A DNA stretch of 46,354 bases, taken from NCBI GenBank assembly GCA_039819065.1, contig JBCBSS010000048.1:1-46354 (forward strand), given 5' to 3'. Below, piece after piece: positions 1 through 8,935 of this stretch. The translations under genes were made by a program, and so were the position numbers. Below the pieces are notes generated by a model. It saw only the letters and a program-made list of their open reading frames with translations. It had not been told where the DNA came from and made no database searches. The DNA comes from JBCBSS01 sp039819065. Its GTDB lineage: Bacteria; Bacteroidota; Bacteroidia; Cytophagales; Cyclobacteriaceae. How positions within the stretch are numbered: position 1 is the first letter of the stretch; the number at the start of each line of letters is the position of its first letter.

Positions 1-1
1 C

Positions 2-1981
2 ATTCTAGGCTTTGGACGCATACCATTGGGATGTGCGGTATTGATCGTTTTGATCATACTGGTAGACGCTCATAGTGTATTGGCTCAATCATCGAAAAAA
101 GGAAAAAGCAGTTCGTCCAAAGAATTTAAAATTTCCAAAAGAATGGATGTGCAATCGAGCATTTTTTTATTGTTGGATGAAGCCAGGACAAACTATAAAA
201 CAGACCCTCAATCCTCATTTGACAATATCGAAGAAGCATTAAACCTCAGCTTAAAAAGCGGTGATAAAATGGGTGAGGCTTCTAGCTACAAGCTCTTCGG
301 TGACCTCAATTTTGAGAACAAGCAATATGATCTGGCTATCAAAAATTACAATAAAGCAGAAGATATCTTTCGAAAAACCCGCAAAACGGATAGTGTGAGT
401 CAAATTGCTTATAACCTGGCCAGGGCTTATGAAAGAAACGGCAATGCTAAAAGAGCACAGAACAAGTATCAAAGTTATTTGAACTATGCCACCAAGCTAG
501 GCAATGTGGCTGATCAGGTAAAGGCCAACATAGGCATCGCCAGCTATTATAATAACCAAGGGGAGCATCAGAGAGCACTGGATTTCTACAGAAAGGCGCT
601 TAGCCTGGAAGAAGAAAGGGATAACAAGCTAGGCATAGTGGCTGCCAACGACAGTATTGCTAAGGTGCTTTTGCAATTAAATCAGGATGATGAGGCGCTA
701 GAATTGTACCAGACCAATTCGGTGATTTCTAATACGATTCCCGATAAGGAAGTGCGCAATAGATCATTGGATAATATTGGTAACGTGTACCGTTCTCAAG
801 GACTTGTAAAAGAAGAGTTGGATGTGCGTCAGCAATCGTTAGACGCTAACGAGGCAGAAGATAATGAAGCCGGTGCCGCCGCTGATAAGCTTAAAATTGG
901 AGAACTCTTGCTAGAAAATGAAGCTCCTGAGGAGGCGATAACCTACTTTGAAGATGTGGCCACTTCTTCTGGCGATGAGTCGTTATTGGAGGAAAAAGCA
1001 ACGGCATTTAAATCCTTGGCAAAAGCTTTTGAAAAGAAAAAAGACTACACCAATGCTTTGCTGAACTATCAAAGCTATGTGGCACTTAACGATTCTATCC
1101 AAACCCTTAAATCGCAATCAGCACAGAATTTTACCTTCACTCAAAATAGCTTATTACAAGCACAAAGTAGAGTTGACCTTTTGGAGAAGGATCAACAATT
1201 GAATGATAAAACCATAGAATTGCTCAAGCAGCAAGAAGCGCGGCAAAGGTTAATTAACTACGCATTACTGGGTGTGTTGATTATCGTTTCCGTAGCGGCA
1301 TACATCATTTATAAGAATGCACGGCAGCGTAGAATTGCGAATCAACTTTTGGCCTTAAGGTCGCTGCGAACACAAATGAACCCCCACTTCATCTTTAATG
1401 CCCTCAACTCTGTAAATAGCTTTATAGCCAATCAGGATGAGAAGCTAGCGAACAAGTACTTATCGGATTTTTCGAAACTGATGCGTATGGTGATGGAGAA
1501 TTCCAAACACGACCTGGTATCACTTTCTACCGAGATAGAAATACTGAAGCTATACCTCAGTTTGGAGCACTTCCGATTCAAGGAGAAGTTTGATTATGAG
1601 TTTGTGGTGGATGAGGAAATAGACATTGACAGTTATGAGATCCCACCGATGTTGATACAGCCCTATATTGAAAATGCCGTGTGGCACGGACTCAGATATA
1701 AACAGGAAAAAGGGCGCCTGTATGTCGGTTTGAAGCAAGAGGGGGCGGATCTCAATATAACCGTAGAAGATGATGGTATCGGCCGAAAGAAATCTTTCGA
1801 ACTGAAGACGAAAAACCAAAAAGAACAGCGGTCTACGGGGTTGAAGAACATTGAGAACCGCATTCAACTGATCAATGAATTGCTTAAGACTAAACTCAAG
1901 GTGATCATCGAAGACCTCAAACCTGAAGGTGATACAGGTACCAGGGTGGCCATTACCATACCACAGAAATCCTCTGAATAA
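2..1981 (+). CDS. TPR-containing sensor histidine kinase, LytS/YehU type (5' end cut by window edge)
   Basis: Membrane sensor kinase that should phosphorylate the LytTR regulator encoded one base downstream. A hydrophobic leader ending near VLAQ looks like a signal peptide. It is followed by tetratricopeptide repeats over roughly residues 55-380, a coiled coil, one membrane segment (YALLGVLIIVSVAAYIIY), then a His_kinase domain with the box QMNPHFIFNALNS (His near residue 454, counted from the TTG at 26) and an ATPase domain with NAVWHGL and DDGIG. The reading frame is open to the left edge with no stop and no ATG before the leader, so the true start probably lies outside the window; TTG at 26 is the first usable codon inside. 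The architecture (periplasmic TPR, single TM, LytS-type kinase) is common in Bacteroidota. The signal sensed is unknown. Confidence 0.9.
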   Translation: MLGFGRIPLGCAVLIVLIILVDAHSVLAQSSKKGKSSSSKEFKISKRMDVQSSIFLLLDEARTNYKTDPQSSFDNIEEALNLSLKSGDKMGEASSYKLFGDLNFENKQYDLAIKNYNKAEDIFRKTRKTDSVSQIAYNLARAYERNGNAKRAQNKYQSYLNYATKLGNVADQVKANIGIASYYNNQGEHQRALDFYRKALSLEEERDNKLGIVAANDSIAKVLLQLNQDDEALELYQTNSVISNTIPDKEVRNRSLDNIGNVYRSQGLVKEELDVRQQSLDANEAEDNEAGAAADKLKIGELLLENEAPEEAITYFEDVATSSGDESLLEEKATAFKSLAKAFEKKKDYTNALLNYQSYVALNDSIQTLKSQSAQNFTFTQNSLLQAQSRVDLLEKDQQLNDKTIELLKQQEARQRLINYALLGVLIIVSVAAYIIYKNARQRRIANQLLALRSLRTQMNPHFIFNALNSVNSFIANQDEKLANKYLSDFSKLMRMVMENSKHDLVSLSTEIEILKLYLSLEHFRFKEKFDYEFVVDEEIDIDSYEIPPMLIQPYIENAVWHGLRYKQEKGRLYVGLKQEGADLNITVEDDGIGRKKSFELKTKNQKEQRSTGLKNIENRIQLINELLKTKLKVIIEDLKPEGDTGTRVAITIPQKSSE

Positions 1982-1982
1982 T

Positions 1983-2726
1983 ATGCAAATAAGCGCCGTT
2001 ATAGTCGATGACGAACAGGCTAGTCGGGACACGCTGTCCAGTTACCTGACCAAGTACTGTCCTGATGTAGAAGTGCTGGCCATTTCTGATTCTGTAAAGT
2101 CAGGCGTAGAGGCCATTCGCGCCAATACACCTGACCTCGTCTTCCTTGATGTGGAGATGCCTTATGGTAATGCCTTCGACCTGTTGGAGCAAGTTGATGA
2201 TTTGTCTTTTGAAACCATTTTCGTGACAGCGTTCAGCAACTACGCCATCAAAGCACTCAATGTAAGTGCCTCTTACTACATCCTGAAACCCATTGATATC
2301 GACGACCTTGTAGCTGCGGTAGAAAAAGTAAAAGCGGTGAAAGCACAGGAGAATAGCTCCCTGCATACCAAGGTGCTGATTGAGAATATCCAAACACTTA
2401 ACAAACAGCACCAAAAGGTGGTGTTGCCCCTCATCGACGGCTTTGAAGTAGTGCCGGTCAAAGACGTGATACGTTGCAAGGCCAACGATAACTTCACAGA
2501 ATTCTTTCTACTGGATGGCCGTAAGCTGATGATCTGCCGCACGCTCAAATTCTACGAAGACATATTGACAGAATACGGCTTCATGAGAGTGCATAAATCA
2601 CACATGGTAAACCTTCAGCAAGTGAAGCGCTATAAGCGCGGCAAAGGAGGCCAACTGATCATGTCAGATGAATCCGAAGTAGAAGTCTCCCCCAACCGTA
2701 AGAAAGACTTATTGGATCAGTTCTAA
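1983..2726 (+). CDS. LytTR family response regulator
   Basis: DNA-binding response regulator, 247 residues. The receiver domain spans residues 1-120, with the acidic pair in VIVDDE, phospho-acceptor Asp56 in FLDVEMP and the conserved Lys in ILKPID. A LytTR DNA-binding domain covers about residues 145-245 (FEVVPVKDVIRCKAND, MRVHKSHMVNL). The start at 1983 is chosen because it begins exactly at a receiver domain (MQISAVIVDDE) and lies one base after the kinase stop. A longer frame from 1929 would overlap the kinase gene by 53 bases and add nothing recognisable. Gene order makes it the cognate partner of the upstream LytS-type kinase. Target genes cannot be read from the sequence. Confidence 0.93.
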   Translation: MQISAVIVDDEQASRDTLSSYLTKYCPDVEVLAISDSVKSGVEAIRANTPDLVFLDVEMPYGNAFDLLEQVDDLSFETIFVTAFSNYAIKALNVSASYYILKPIDIDDLVAAVEKVKAVKAQENSSLHTKVLIENIQTLNKQHQKVVLPLIDGFEVVPVKDVIRCKANDNFTEFFLLDGRKLMICRTLKFYEDILTEYGFMRVHKSHMVNLQQVKRYKRGKGGQLIMSDESEVEVSPNRKKDLLDQF

Positions 2727-2867
2727 TTCAACCAACTTACTTCACAAATAGGCTAAATTCACACTAGCGCGAAAGTTACTTTCGTGCTCTATGGTTTAAC
2801 AGACATGCTAGCATGTGTTGCAAACACGTGCTTAAAACCTTGCCCTATCACCTTACCCAGAAAACCC

Positions 2868-2876
2868 TATTTTTGC
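2868..2876 (+). promoter_or_regulatory. Bacteroidota -7 promoter box for the YigZ-family gene
   Basis: The sequence TATTTTTGC matches the Bacteroidota -7 consensus TAnnTTTGy. It lies six bases before the chosen start codon at 2882, which would give an almost leaderless mRNA. No good -33 TTG at standard spacing was seen. The box also argues against a start further upstream at 2813. Confidence 0.45.
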
Positions 2877-2881
2877 ACCAA

Positions 2882-3487
2882 ATGCAAGAAAGCTACCTCA
2901 CCATTTCAAAAACCTCAGAAGGACTTTACAAAGAAAAAGGGAGTAAGTTCCTGGCCTTTGCCTATCCGGTTAGCTCTGAGGAAGAGGTTAAAGCCTGTCT
3001 TGAAGGACTGAGGAAAGAATATTACGATGCAAGGCACCATTGCTACGCCTACGTATTAGGGGCTAAGCAAGACAAGTATAGGGCTAACGATGATGGTGAA
3101 CCCAGCCACTCTGCCGGAGACCCCATTCTTGGGCAAATCAAATCCTTGAATCTGACCGATACCCTGGTTGTAGTCGTTCGATACTTTGGAGGAACCAAGC
3201 TAGGGGTGAGTGGCCTGATCAATGCGTATAGAACTGCCGCAGAACAAGCGCTCAAGCAAAATGACATCAAAGAGGTAGCTATCACAGAAAACATTAAACT
3301 ACGCTTCGATTACGAGGCTACCAACGAAGTGATGCGCCTGGTCAAAGACTTTGACGCCAAAATAACTAACCAGCTCTATGAGGCAGACTGCTTCTTGGCA
3401 TTGGAAGTGGGAGTAGGGCAAGTTGAGCGATTTAGGGATAAGTTGCAGTTGTTACAGGATACTGGGAATCAGTTAAAAGTGGAGTAG
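2882..3487 (+). CDS. YigZ/IMPACT family protein
   Basis: Conserved cytosolic protein of 201 residues from the IMPACT/YigZ family (UPF0029 N-terminal domain plus a C-terminal DUF1949-like domain). Family landmarks include the KGSKFLAFAYPV opening, HHCYAYVLG, NDDGEPSHSAGDPILGQI and VVRYFGGTKLGVSGLINAYR. Length matches the family. The ATG at 2882 starts right before the conserved domain; the extra 23 residues possible from 2813 have no family counterpart and would span the predicted promoter. Family members are linked to translation or stress regulation in eukaryotes, but the bacterial function is not settled. Monocistronic, followed by a gene-free region. Confidence 0.9.
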   Translation: MQESYLTISKTSEGLYKEKGSKFLAFAYPVSSEEEVKACLEGLRKEYYDARHHCYAYVLGAKQDKYRANDDGEPSHSAGDPILGQIKSLNLTDTLVVVVRYFGGTKLGVSGLINAYRTAAEQALKQNDIKEVAITENIKLRFDYEATNEVMRLVKDFDAKITNQLYEADCFLALEVGVGQVERFRDKLQLLQDTGNQLKVE

Positions 3488-3576
3488 AGGTTTTAGGCAA
3501 CGGTAATCAGTAGGCCTTGTTCCTTTTTGCTCAGAAGTTGATATCATCAATTGATTATATGCCACCCATTAAAGTG

Positions 3577-3610
3577 GTGCTCTACGCTAATAAGTTTCTT
3601 ACAGAAGGAC
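3577..3610 (+). repeat. Diverged direct repeat, copy A
   Basis: A 34-base segment aligning without gaps to 3810-3843 with about six mismatches (shared core CTACGC..A.TAAGTT.CTT.CAG.AGGAC). Confidence 0.5.
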
Positions 3611-3809
3611 AAGATATAGAAAGAGTAAGGGTAGTAGCTAAAAGCTCAAGATCGCCTTAAAAGAATACCAACAATCCCGTCACTCTGAAAGAGTCTTATT
3701 GGCTATCAGTAGAATCGGGCTATCATCATGAAAGGCAGCCGTCATCTCAAAGAGAGCTTAGAAAGGTCTATTCTTCTTGCCCCAAGCGTAAATGCGCTGA
3801 ATTACTGTT

Positions 3810-3843
3810 GTGCCCTACGCCACTAAGTTCCTTTCAGGAGGAC
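3810..3843 (+). repeat. Diverged direct repeat, copy B
   Basis: Partner of 3577-3610. A third, weaker match (AGGTTTCTTTCAGAAGGGC) lies at about 3930-3948. Confidence 0.5.
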
Positions 3844-4078
3844 TGGCTGATGCTACTCGTCCCTTAAGGCTTATTTCTACCTACTTCTATTCAACTCTTT
3901 GTTTCTAGAATGGTACAAACATCTCATAGGTTTCTTTCAGAAGGGCAGAGCACGGAGCCCGATTAGTAATTACTCGTTCGGGATTGCTTCGTCGTACCTC
4001 TCAGTCAGTAGCCTGACAGGCTCGCAAAGACAGCCAGAATTAAAGTCTTTTGTCTTTCATCTTATGTCTAACGTCTAA

Positions 4079-4663
4079 CTACAGATACCCCAACTCCCTC
4101 AATCGCGTATACATTTCCCTGCATACCCAGGCATCAGTGGCGGCGTAATTGATCTGTTTGTCGGTGAGTGTTTCGTTTTCCCAATTGGAAGTTTGTTGGT
4201 TCTTGGAGATGCGAAAACCAAGAATAATGGCGGTTAATTTGCGCAGCCCATCGCTTTCGATACCTACGTCTTTGACTAGTTTGTTGATCTCCTGAAAGTT
4301 ATTGGGTTCGAAGTGCCGCAAGCGTTGGAGCGCCCTGATGTCATCCAGCAAGGCTACACCGATCTTGGCTACCTCTGAAGTTTCGAAAAAGTATTTGAGC
4401 TGAGGTGTGAGCCCTGTTTGGTTTACACGAATGAGAAAAACCTTGCGGGCTGATGCGATTTGGATCAAAGCCACATCATTGATTACCCCCTTGGTAAAAG
4501 TAGGTTTGGTTTCCGTGTCAAAGCCTACGAAATCCTCTGTGTCAAGGATTTCTTCGATTACCAATTTGGCTGAGTCAGGACTGGTAACAACTACCGGCTT
4601 ACCTTCATAGCGGCGTAGTTCAAGTTCGTTAACTTCTTCTCTGGATATGGTCTTTTGGAACAT
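4079..4663 (-). CDS. 3'-5' exonuclease domain protein (DEDDy, DnaQ-like)
   Basis: Probable 3'-5' exonuclease of 194 residues, related to the stand-alone WRN/RNase D-type exonuclease domain. Motif I is FVGFDTET (Asp49, Glu51), a motif II region lies around IGVALLDDIRAL (residues 101-112), and motif III is YAATDAW with the Tyr173-x3-Asp177 spacing of DEDDy enzymes. There is no helicase or HRDC domain, so it is a single-domain enzyme. The start codon overlaps the stop codon of the NhaC gene by one base (TAATG), pointing to translational coupling and a two-gene operon. Substrate (DNA or RNA) cannot be told from the sequence. Confidence 0.85.
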   Translation of the reverse strand: MFQKTISREEVNELELRRYEGKPVVVTSPDSAKLVIEEILDTEDFVGFDTETKPTFTKGVINDVALIQIASARKVFLIRVNQTGLTPQLKYFFETSEVAKIGVALLDDIRALQRLRHFEPNNFQEINKLVKDVGIESDGLRKLTAIILGFRISKNQQTSNWENETLTDKQINYAATDAWVCREMYTRLRELGYL

Positions 4664-6222
4664 TAAGCTGCTATTGTTTCTTCACTTTGCTCTTCTACCT
4701 CTGGCTTTTCAACACGCCTTATTTTGATGTTGGCGTAGCCGAAGATTATGCTCATAATGGGACTAATCATATTGAAGAAGCAATATGGGGCATATACCAA
4801 GGTGGCTACACCTAACACACTAGATTGCGTAGCGCCGCAGGTGTTCCATGGAATAAGAACTGATGTAACGGTACCAGAGTCTTCCAAAGTACGACTGAGC
4901 ACTTCAGGCTTTAGCCCCTTTTTCTTATAAGTGTCTGCATACATCCTTCCGGGCACTACAATGGCCATATACTGGTCAGAGGCAGTGAAATTAAAAAATA
5001 TACATGTACCGACTGTTGATGTAATCAATCCACCTGCTGAACGAACCAGACTTATTATAGCTTCTGCAATGCGCTTCAGCAGTGCACCTGCTTCCATCAT
5101 CCCGCCAAATACCATGGCACATATGATCAGCCATACCGTATTGAGCATACCCGACATTCCTTTTCCTTTCAGTAGCCCATTGACTTCGGCATTATCTGTT
5201 GTAATGGAGGTGCTGCCATATATGGACTTCATTGTACCAGCAAAGGCAAAAATTGCAGGTGAAGTATTTGCCTTCCATTCTTCATATTTTGCTTGAGATT
5301 CACCACCATCCTCTTCAACAGGTTTAACTTCGCGCACCTCCCTGAGCACTTCATCGCCGATGGTGTGTGCTACATTCGGCTGAAAAATAAGCGCAAATAC
5401 GGCACCTAACAGTGCCCCAATCAAAAGCGCAGGCAGTGCGGGCATTTTCTTAATGATGATTACAACCACAATCACCGGAGCGATAAAAAGCCATCCGTTT
5501 ATATTGAACGAACCGTCTATAGCTGTGAGTATACCCTTAATATTCGCTTCACTAGTGTTTGTGTCTAGTGTAAGGCCCATAATCAGAAAAATGATCAAAC
5601 TGATAATAATCGAAGGTACAGTGGTATAAGCCATGTACTTGATGTGCGTGAACAAATCTGTACCGACCATGGCTGGTGCCAGGTTGGTAGTATCAGATAG
5701 TGGTGACATTTTATCGCCAAAATAGGCACCCGATATGATAGCTCCACCAGTCATGCCCACTGGAATCCCAAGTGCTTGGCCGATAGCTAGCAACGCCACT
5801 CCCACTGTAGCGATTGTTGTCCAGGAACTTCCGGTTGCTACCGAGACGATGGCACTAATGATACACGCCGCTACCAAGAATATGGTAGGGTTAAGAATTT
5901 GGAGGCCATAATAGATCATAGCTGGGACAATACCGCTTATGAGCCATGTACCGGAAAGTGCTCCGATCATGAGCAAGATCAACATTGCCTCCATGGCAGA
6001 GTCGATGCTTTTTCTGGTTTTGAGAATGATATCCTTCCATTTTACACCAAGTCTCATAGCTACCAAGGCGGCCACACCTGCTGATAACAGTAAGCTGATT
6101 TGGTTGGATCCGTCTAGTGAATATGTATCGAATACATAAACGCTAGTGAACAGAAGGAAGATTAGAAATATTATCGGAATAAGGGCTTGAAGAAGAGTGG
6201 GCTTTTTGACAATGTCAGTCAT
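4663..6222 (-). CDS. nhaC: Na+/H+ antiporter, NhaC family
   Basis: Inner-membrane antiporter of 519 residues with about a dozen hydrophobic segments. NhaC-family landmarks include GALSGTWLISGIVPAMIYYG, ATGSSWTTIATVGVALL, GAIISGAYFGDKMSPLSDTT and TFNFTASDQYMAIVVPGRMY-like text near residue 430. It should exchange cytosolic sodium for protons. The length is typical; a hydrophilic insertion rich in Glu lies near residues 290-315. First gene of a coupled pair with the exonuclease gene. The 64 bases upstream show no clear TAnnTTTG box. Confidence 0.92.
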   Translation of the reverse strand: MTDIVKKPTLLQALIPIIFLIFLLFTSVYVFDTYSLDGSNQISLLLSAGVAALVAMRLGVKWKDIILKTRKSIDSAMEAMLILLMIGALSGTWLISGIVPAMIYYGLQILNPTIFLVAACIISAIVSVATGSSWTTIATVGVALLAIGQALGIPVGMTGGAIISGAYFGDKMSPLSDTTNLAPAMVGTDLFTHIKYMAYTTVPSIIISLIIFLIMGLTLDTNTSEANIKGILTAIDGSFNINGWLFIAPVIVVVIIIKKMPALPALLIGALLGAVFALIFQPNVAHTIGDEVLREVREVKPVEEDGGESQAKYEEWKANTSPAIFAFAGTMKSIYGSTSITTDNAEVNGLLKGKGMSGMLNTVWLIICAMVFGGMMEAGALLKRIAEAIISLVRSAGGLITSTVGTCIFFNFTASDQYMAIVVPGRMYADTYKKKGLKPEVLSRTLEDSGTVTSVLIPWNTCGATQSSVLGVATLVYAPYCFFNMISPIMSIIFGYANIKIRRVEKPEVEEQSEETIAA

Positions 6223-6286
6223 AAATGGTGCTTAATTCACTAATTAATCTGGATGAAGTTATAAAAAAGATTTCTAAAGACGGGGT

Positions 6287-7417
6287 TCAGACGATCATAT
6301 CAGCCAACTTTTCACCCAATTGACTACCAATAGCCACACCCATGCCGCCGAGCCTTACACCTACTGCGATACGGTTAGAATGCATTTTGAGAATAGGCCT
6401 CTTTTCTTCACCAAAGGCCATTATGCCTGCCCAGACCGTATCTATCTCGTATTCCCTACCTGGAATAATCAATTCTGAAAGTAGCTTTTCAAGCTGTTGC
6501 AAGATCATTTCGTTCACTTCGAACTCGGAGGTGGTCTCATCTGCCAAGGCCATGTTTCGCCCACCGCCAAAGATGATTCGGTCGTTAAAGTTGCGGAAAT
6601 AATAGAACCCTTCATCGAAATGGAATGAGCCTTTGATCCTCAAGTTCTCTATGGGTTGAGTGGCTAGAACCAAGCCTCTACCTGGTGCCAAATCAAGATC
6701 AGTTAGCAGCTGATCACTGAACGCATTGGTACAAACGGCAATCATTTCAGCACGGAATTCTATCTTTTCTTCATGCAGGGGCGCCTTTACCATTACTGAT
6801 ACGTCTGACTGGAACTCTGCAATATTGACCACCTCAGCGCCGGTGATGATCTCAACACCGAGGCTCGTGACATAACCAGTCAGTGCTTTCATCATCTTAC
6901 CTGAGTCGATTTGTCCTTCGAATGGGTTATAAACAACCGTTTTGATCTTTTCCGGGGCGAACCCAAATTGACCGATGAGGTAGGGGCTATTTATAAAAAC
7001 CTCGTTTTTGAATAAAGGCCTGAGTAGTCCATTCACTTCTTCTATGCTATCGAGGCAATGTTCCTGGTCCTCAGTGATCAATTCATAACCTCCTTCGCCT
7101 TGGTAGTCCATATTGCGATCACCAATTCTCTCCCTCAGTTTTCTAAGGCCAGACCATCTCTCTTGAACCAGTTCATAACAGCCATTCTTACCCAGTTGTG
7201 CTATATCGTTGAGCAATTCGGTCAGGCTACCGAAGCAGGCAAAACCTGCATTTTTTGTACTGGCTCCAGTCGGGAAAATGCCGCGCTCCAGCACCAGGAC
7301 AGATACATCCTTGTTCTTTTCTTTAATGGCTGCCGCCGTACTCAACCCCACAATACCACCACCGATCACGATGTAATCGTAGTTAAGAAATGATGTTTTT
7401 TCCCAAAAACTGAGCAT
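6287..7417 (-). CDS. FAD-dependent oxidoreductase (DAO family)
   Basis: Flavoprotein oxidoreductase of 376 residues from the D-amino-acid oxidase/glycine oxidase-like superfamily. The N-terminus has the dinucleotide-binding motif IVIGGGIVGLSTAAAI (residues 16-31) followed by LVLERG, the acidic-end strand of the FAD fold. Further family features are STKNAGFACFG, a substrate-domain region with FYYFRNFNDRIIFGGG, and the C-terminal WAGIMAFGEEKRPILK and GVRLGGMGVAIGS. The substrate is unknown; an amino acid or secondary amine is likely. Divergently transcribed from the DUF4442 gene across a 76-base AT-rich gap that must hold both promoters. Confidence 0.87.
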   Translation of the reverse strand: MLSFWEKTSFLNYDYIVIGGGIVGLSTAAAIKEKNKDVSVLVLERGIFPTGASTKNAGFACFGSLTELLNDIAQLGKNGCYELVQERWSGLRKLRERIGDRNMDYQGEGGYELITEDQEHCLDSIEEVNGLLRPLFKNEVFINSPYLIGQFGFAPEKIKTVVYNPFEGQIDSGKMMKALTGYVTSLGVEIITGAEVVNIAEFQSDVSVMVKAPLHEEKIEFRAEMIAVCTNAFSDQLLTDLDLAPGRGLVLATQPIENLRIKGSFHFDEGFYYFRNFNDRIIFGGGRNMALADETTSEFEVNEMILQQLEKLLSELIIPGREYEIDTVWAGIMAFGEEKRPILKMHSNRIAVGVRLGGMGVAIGSQLGEKLADMIV

Positions 7418-7493
7418 TTATCAGGTTTCTGTTAATTGATCAAAAGATTTTTTCTTAATTGCTAATATAATCAATAACTAAGGTTGATAATTA

Positions 7494-8003
7494 ATGATAG
7501 ATACTGCCAAAATACTTGAAAAGGCCAAGCACTCCGCATTTCACCTAAAGTTGCTCAATGTAGGATTGGCCCGCATGATTCCTTTTAACAAGCCTCATCG
7601 GTTCAAGATAGACAATATTGCTGATTTTAGTGTGACCACTTCTTTGCCTTACCGAAGAAAGAACCTAAACCACATCAGAGGCTTACATGCCTGTGCCTTG
7701 GCTACCTTATCAGAATTTACCACCGGTGTTTTGCTCATATCCAAACTTGATCCTTCCAAATTCCGCATTATACTGCAGCGCCTTGAAGTGGACTATCATT
7801 ACCAGGGCAAAATGAACGCTGTGGCATCTTTCGAGATTAGTGAAGCCTGGTTGAAGGACAATGTATATGTGCCGTTAGAAAGTAGCGAGTCAACCATTAT
7901 ACCTTGCGAAATCAAAATAAACGACGAACAGGGCAATCATCTGACCACCGCAGTTGTACACTGGCAGATCAAAGCCTGGGACAAAGTGCGCACTAAGGCC
8001 TAG
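7494..8003 (+). CDS. DUF4442 hotdog-fold protein
   Basis: Protein of 169 residues matching the DUF4442 family, hotdog-fold proteins related to acyl-CoA thioesterases. Typical features are RRKNLNHIRGLHACALATLSE (the helix region of the fold), TTGVLLISKL and a C-terminal strand VVHWQIKAW. No catalytic residue can be assigned with confidence. The stop codon overlaps the end of the convergent CapA-like gene by four bases. The gene is divergent from the FAD oxidoreductase and could be co-regulated with it, but this is only positional. Confidence 0.8.
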   Translation: MIDTAKILEKAKHSAFHLKLLNVGLARMIPFNKPHRFKIDNIADFSVTTSLPYRRKNLNHIRGLHACALATLSEFTTGVLLISKLDPSKFRIILQRLEVDYHYQGKMNAVASFEISEAWLKDNVYVPLESSESTIIPCEIKINDEQGNHLTTAVVHWQIKAWDKVRTKA

Positions 8004-8935
8004 TTTACTAACCTTGGCTGACACTGCTCGATCACAAACCGGCCGGAGGTATAGTTGATTTCATCACTTTTGATTTGGAACCTGACCAAAAGGCCTTCAG
8101 AATTGATAGAGTCCTGTTGGTCGAAAATAAAATTGCCAATACCGTAAAAGATGGGTTTGCCCTGATACCATTCTACCGTTTGGATGGTATGGGAATGATG
8201 GCCTATGATCGCATCTGCACCGACATCAATTAAGGCTCTGGCACTTTGAACTTGAGAGAGCATAGGCCGAGAGCGATGTTCTGCCCCCCAGTGCAATTGA
8301 ATGATGCTAATGGCATTTGGTTGAGTTGATTTTAAAGACCTGACCTGCTCCACAATATGTTCAATGGAAGCTTCACAAACAGAAGGCTTATTCTCTAGAA
8401 AAGTCCAATTCTCCGAGGGTACGCGAAGGGAAGAAAAAAGGTAAACAGGCCTGGGCGAGTTGGCAATCAGTTGAGGCGCACAAGCCTCAGTATGGTTCAT
8501 ACCAAAGCCAGTAGGGACCATCTCAGCATTTATAATGTTCTGCTGCGTATCTACCAAACCCTTTCGACCCTGATCCATAGCATGGTTATTAGCCATGTTG
8601 AGGTGGGTGATACCATGCTCTTTCAAAGCGAGGAGCCAGTCGGGTTCTGCTCTGAAAATATACCGCTTATTGATCGGCGCTTTCACATCTGTTGCTGGGC
8701 ACTCCAAATTGGCCACCACCATATCACTTTTTAGAAAAGCTAATTCTATTGACGGATGAAAAAGTGAATTGACCCCTTTCCGTTCTATCCTTTCCCTTAC
8801 TCCTCTATCCAATAATAAATCCCCTACGAAGGTGATGGTCAATTCTTCATCCTGATCAGTGGAGCATGCCAGGCATATCGCCGATAGCATGGCCCACCAG
8901 ATAAACAGCCGCAACCGAGGAAGTTTTCTATGCAT
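8000..8935 (-). CDS. CapA-family lipoprotein (metallophosphoesterase-like)
   Basis: Lipoprotein of 311 residues with a lipobox ending at Cys24 (CLAC). It belongs to the CapA/PgsA family, which has a calcineurin-like metallophosphoesterase fold: FVGDLLLDRG, VANLECPATD, NMANNHAMDQG, QLHWGAEH, IIGHHSHTIQ and IFYGIGNFIFDQ supply the expected metal-ligand Asp, Asn and His residues. Relatives support poly-gamma-glutamate or capsule production, but without PgsB/PgsC here that role is not supported. Its start codon directly abuts the stop of the DUF3160 gene, making it the last gene of a three-lipoprotein operon. Confidence 0.88.
   Translation of the reverse strand: MHRKLPRLRLFIWWAMLSAICLACSTDQDEELTITFVGDLLLDRGVRERIERKGVNSLFHPSIELAFLKSDMVVANLECPATDVKAPINKRYIFRAEPDWLLALKEHGITHLNMANNHAMDQGRKGLVDTQQNIINAEMVPTGFGMNHTEACAPQLIANSPRPVYLFSSLRVPSENWTFLENKPSVCEASIEHIVEQVRSLKSTQPNAISIIQLHWGAEHRSRPMLSQVQSARALIDVGADAIIGHHSHTIQTVEWYQGKPIFYGIGNFIFDQQDSINSEGLLVRFQIKSDEINYTSGRFVIEQCQPRLVN

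Larger units (their letters stand above)
3488..4078. other. Gene-free region of decayed interspersed repeats
   Basis: No plausible gene in 591 bases. It holds several degenerate short repeat copies: two clearly related 34-base segments (3577-3610 and 3810-3843), a weaker third one (3925-3948), two related direct segments (about 3677-3700 and 3739-3760, sharing a GTCA..TCT..AAAGAG pattern), and at 3975-4032 a TTCGGGATTGCTTCGTCG...CTCGCAAAGACAG stretch that resembles the degenerate palindromic intergenic elements common in Bacteroidota genomes. It lies between convergent genes, where such elements usually accumulate. Confidence 0.6.

Noticed and set aside
1929..1982. Earlier start of the LytTR regulator
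   Set aside because: It would overlap the kinase gene and add residues before the receiver domain with no counterpart in the family.
8000..8935. Capsular poly-gamma-glutamate locus
   Set aside because: Only a CapA-like gene is present; no PgsB or PgsC type genes are in the window.
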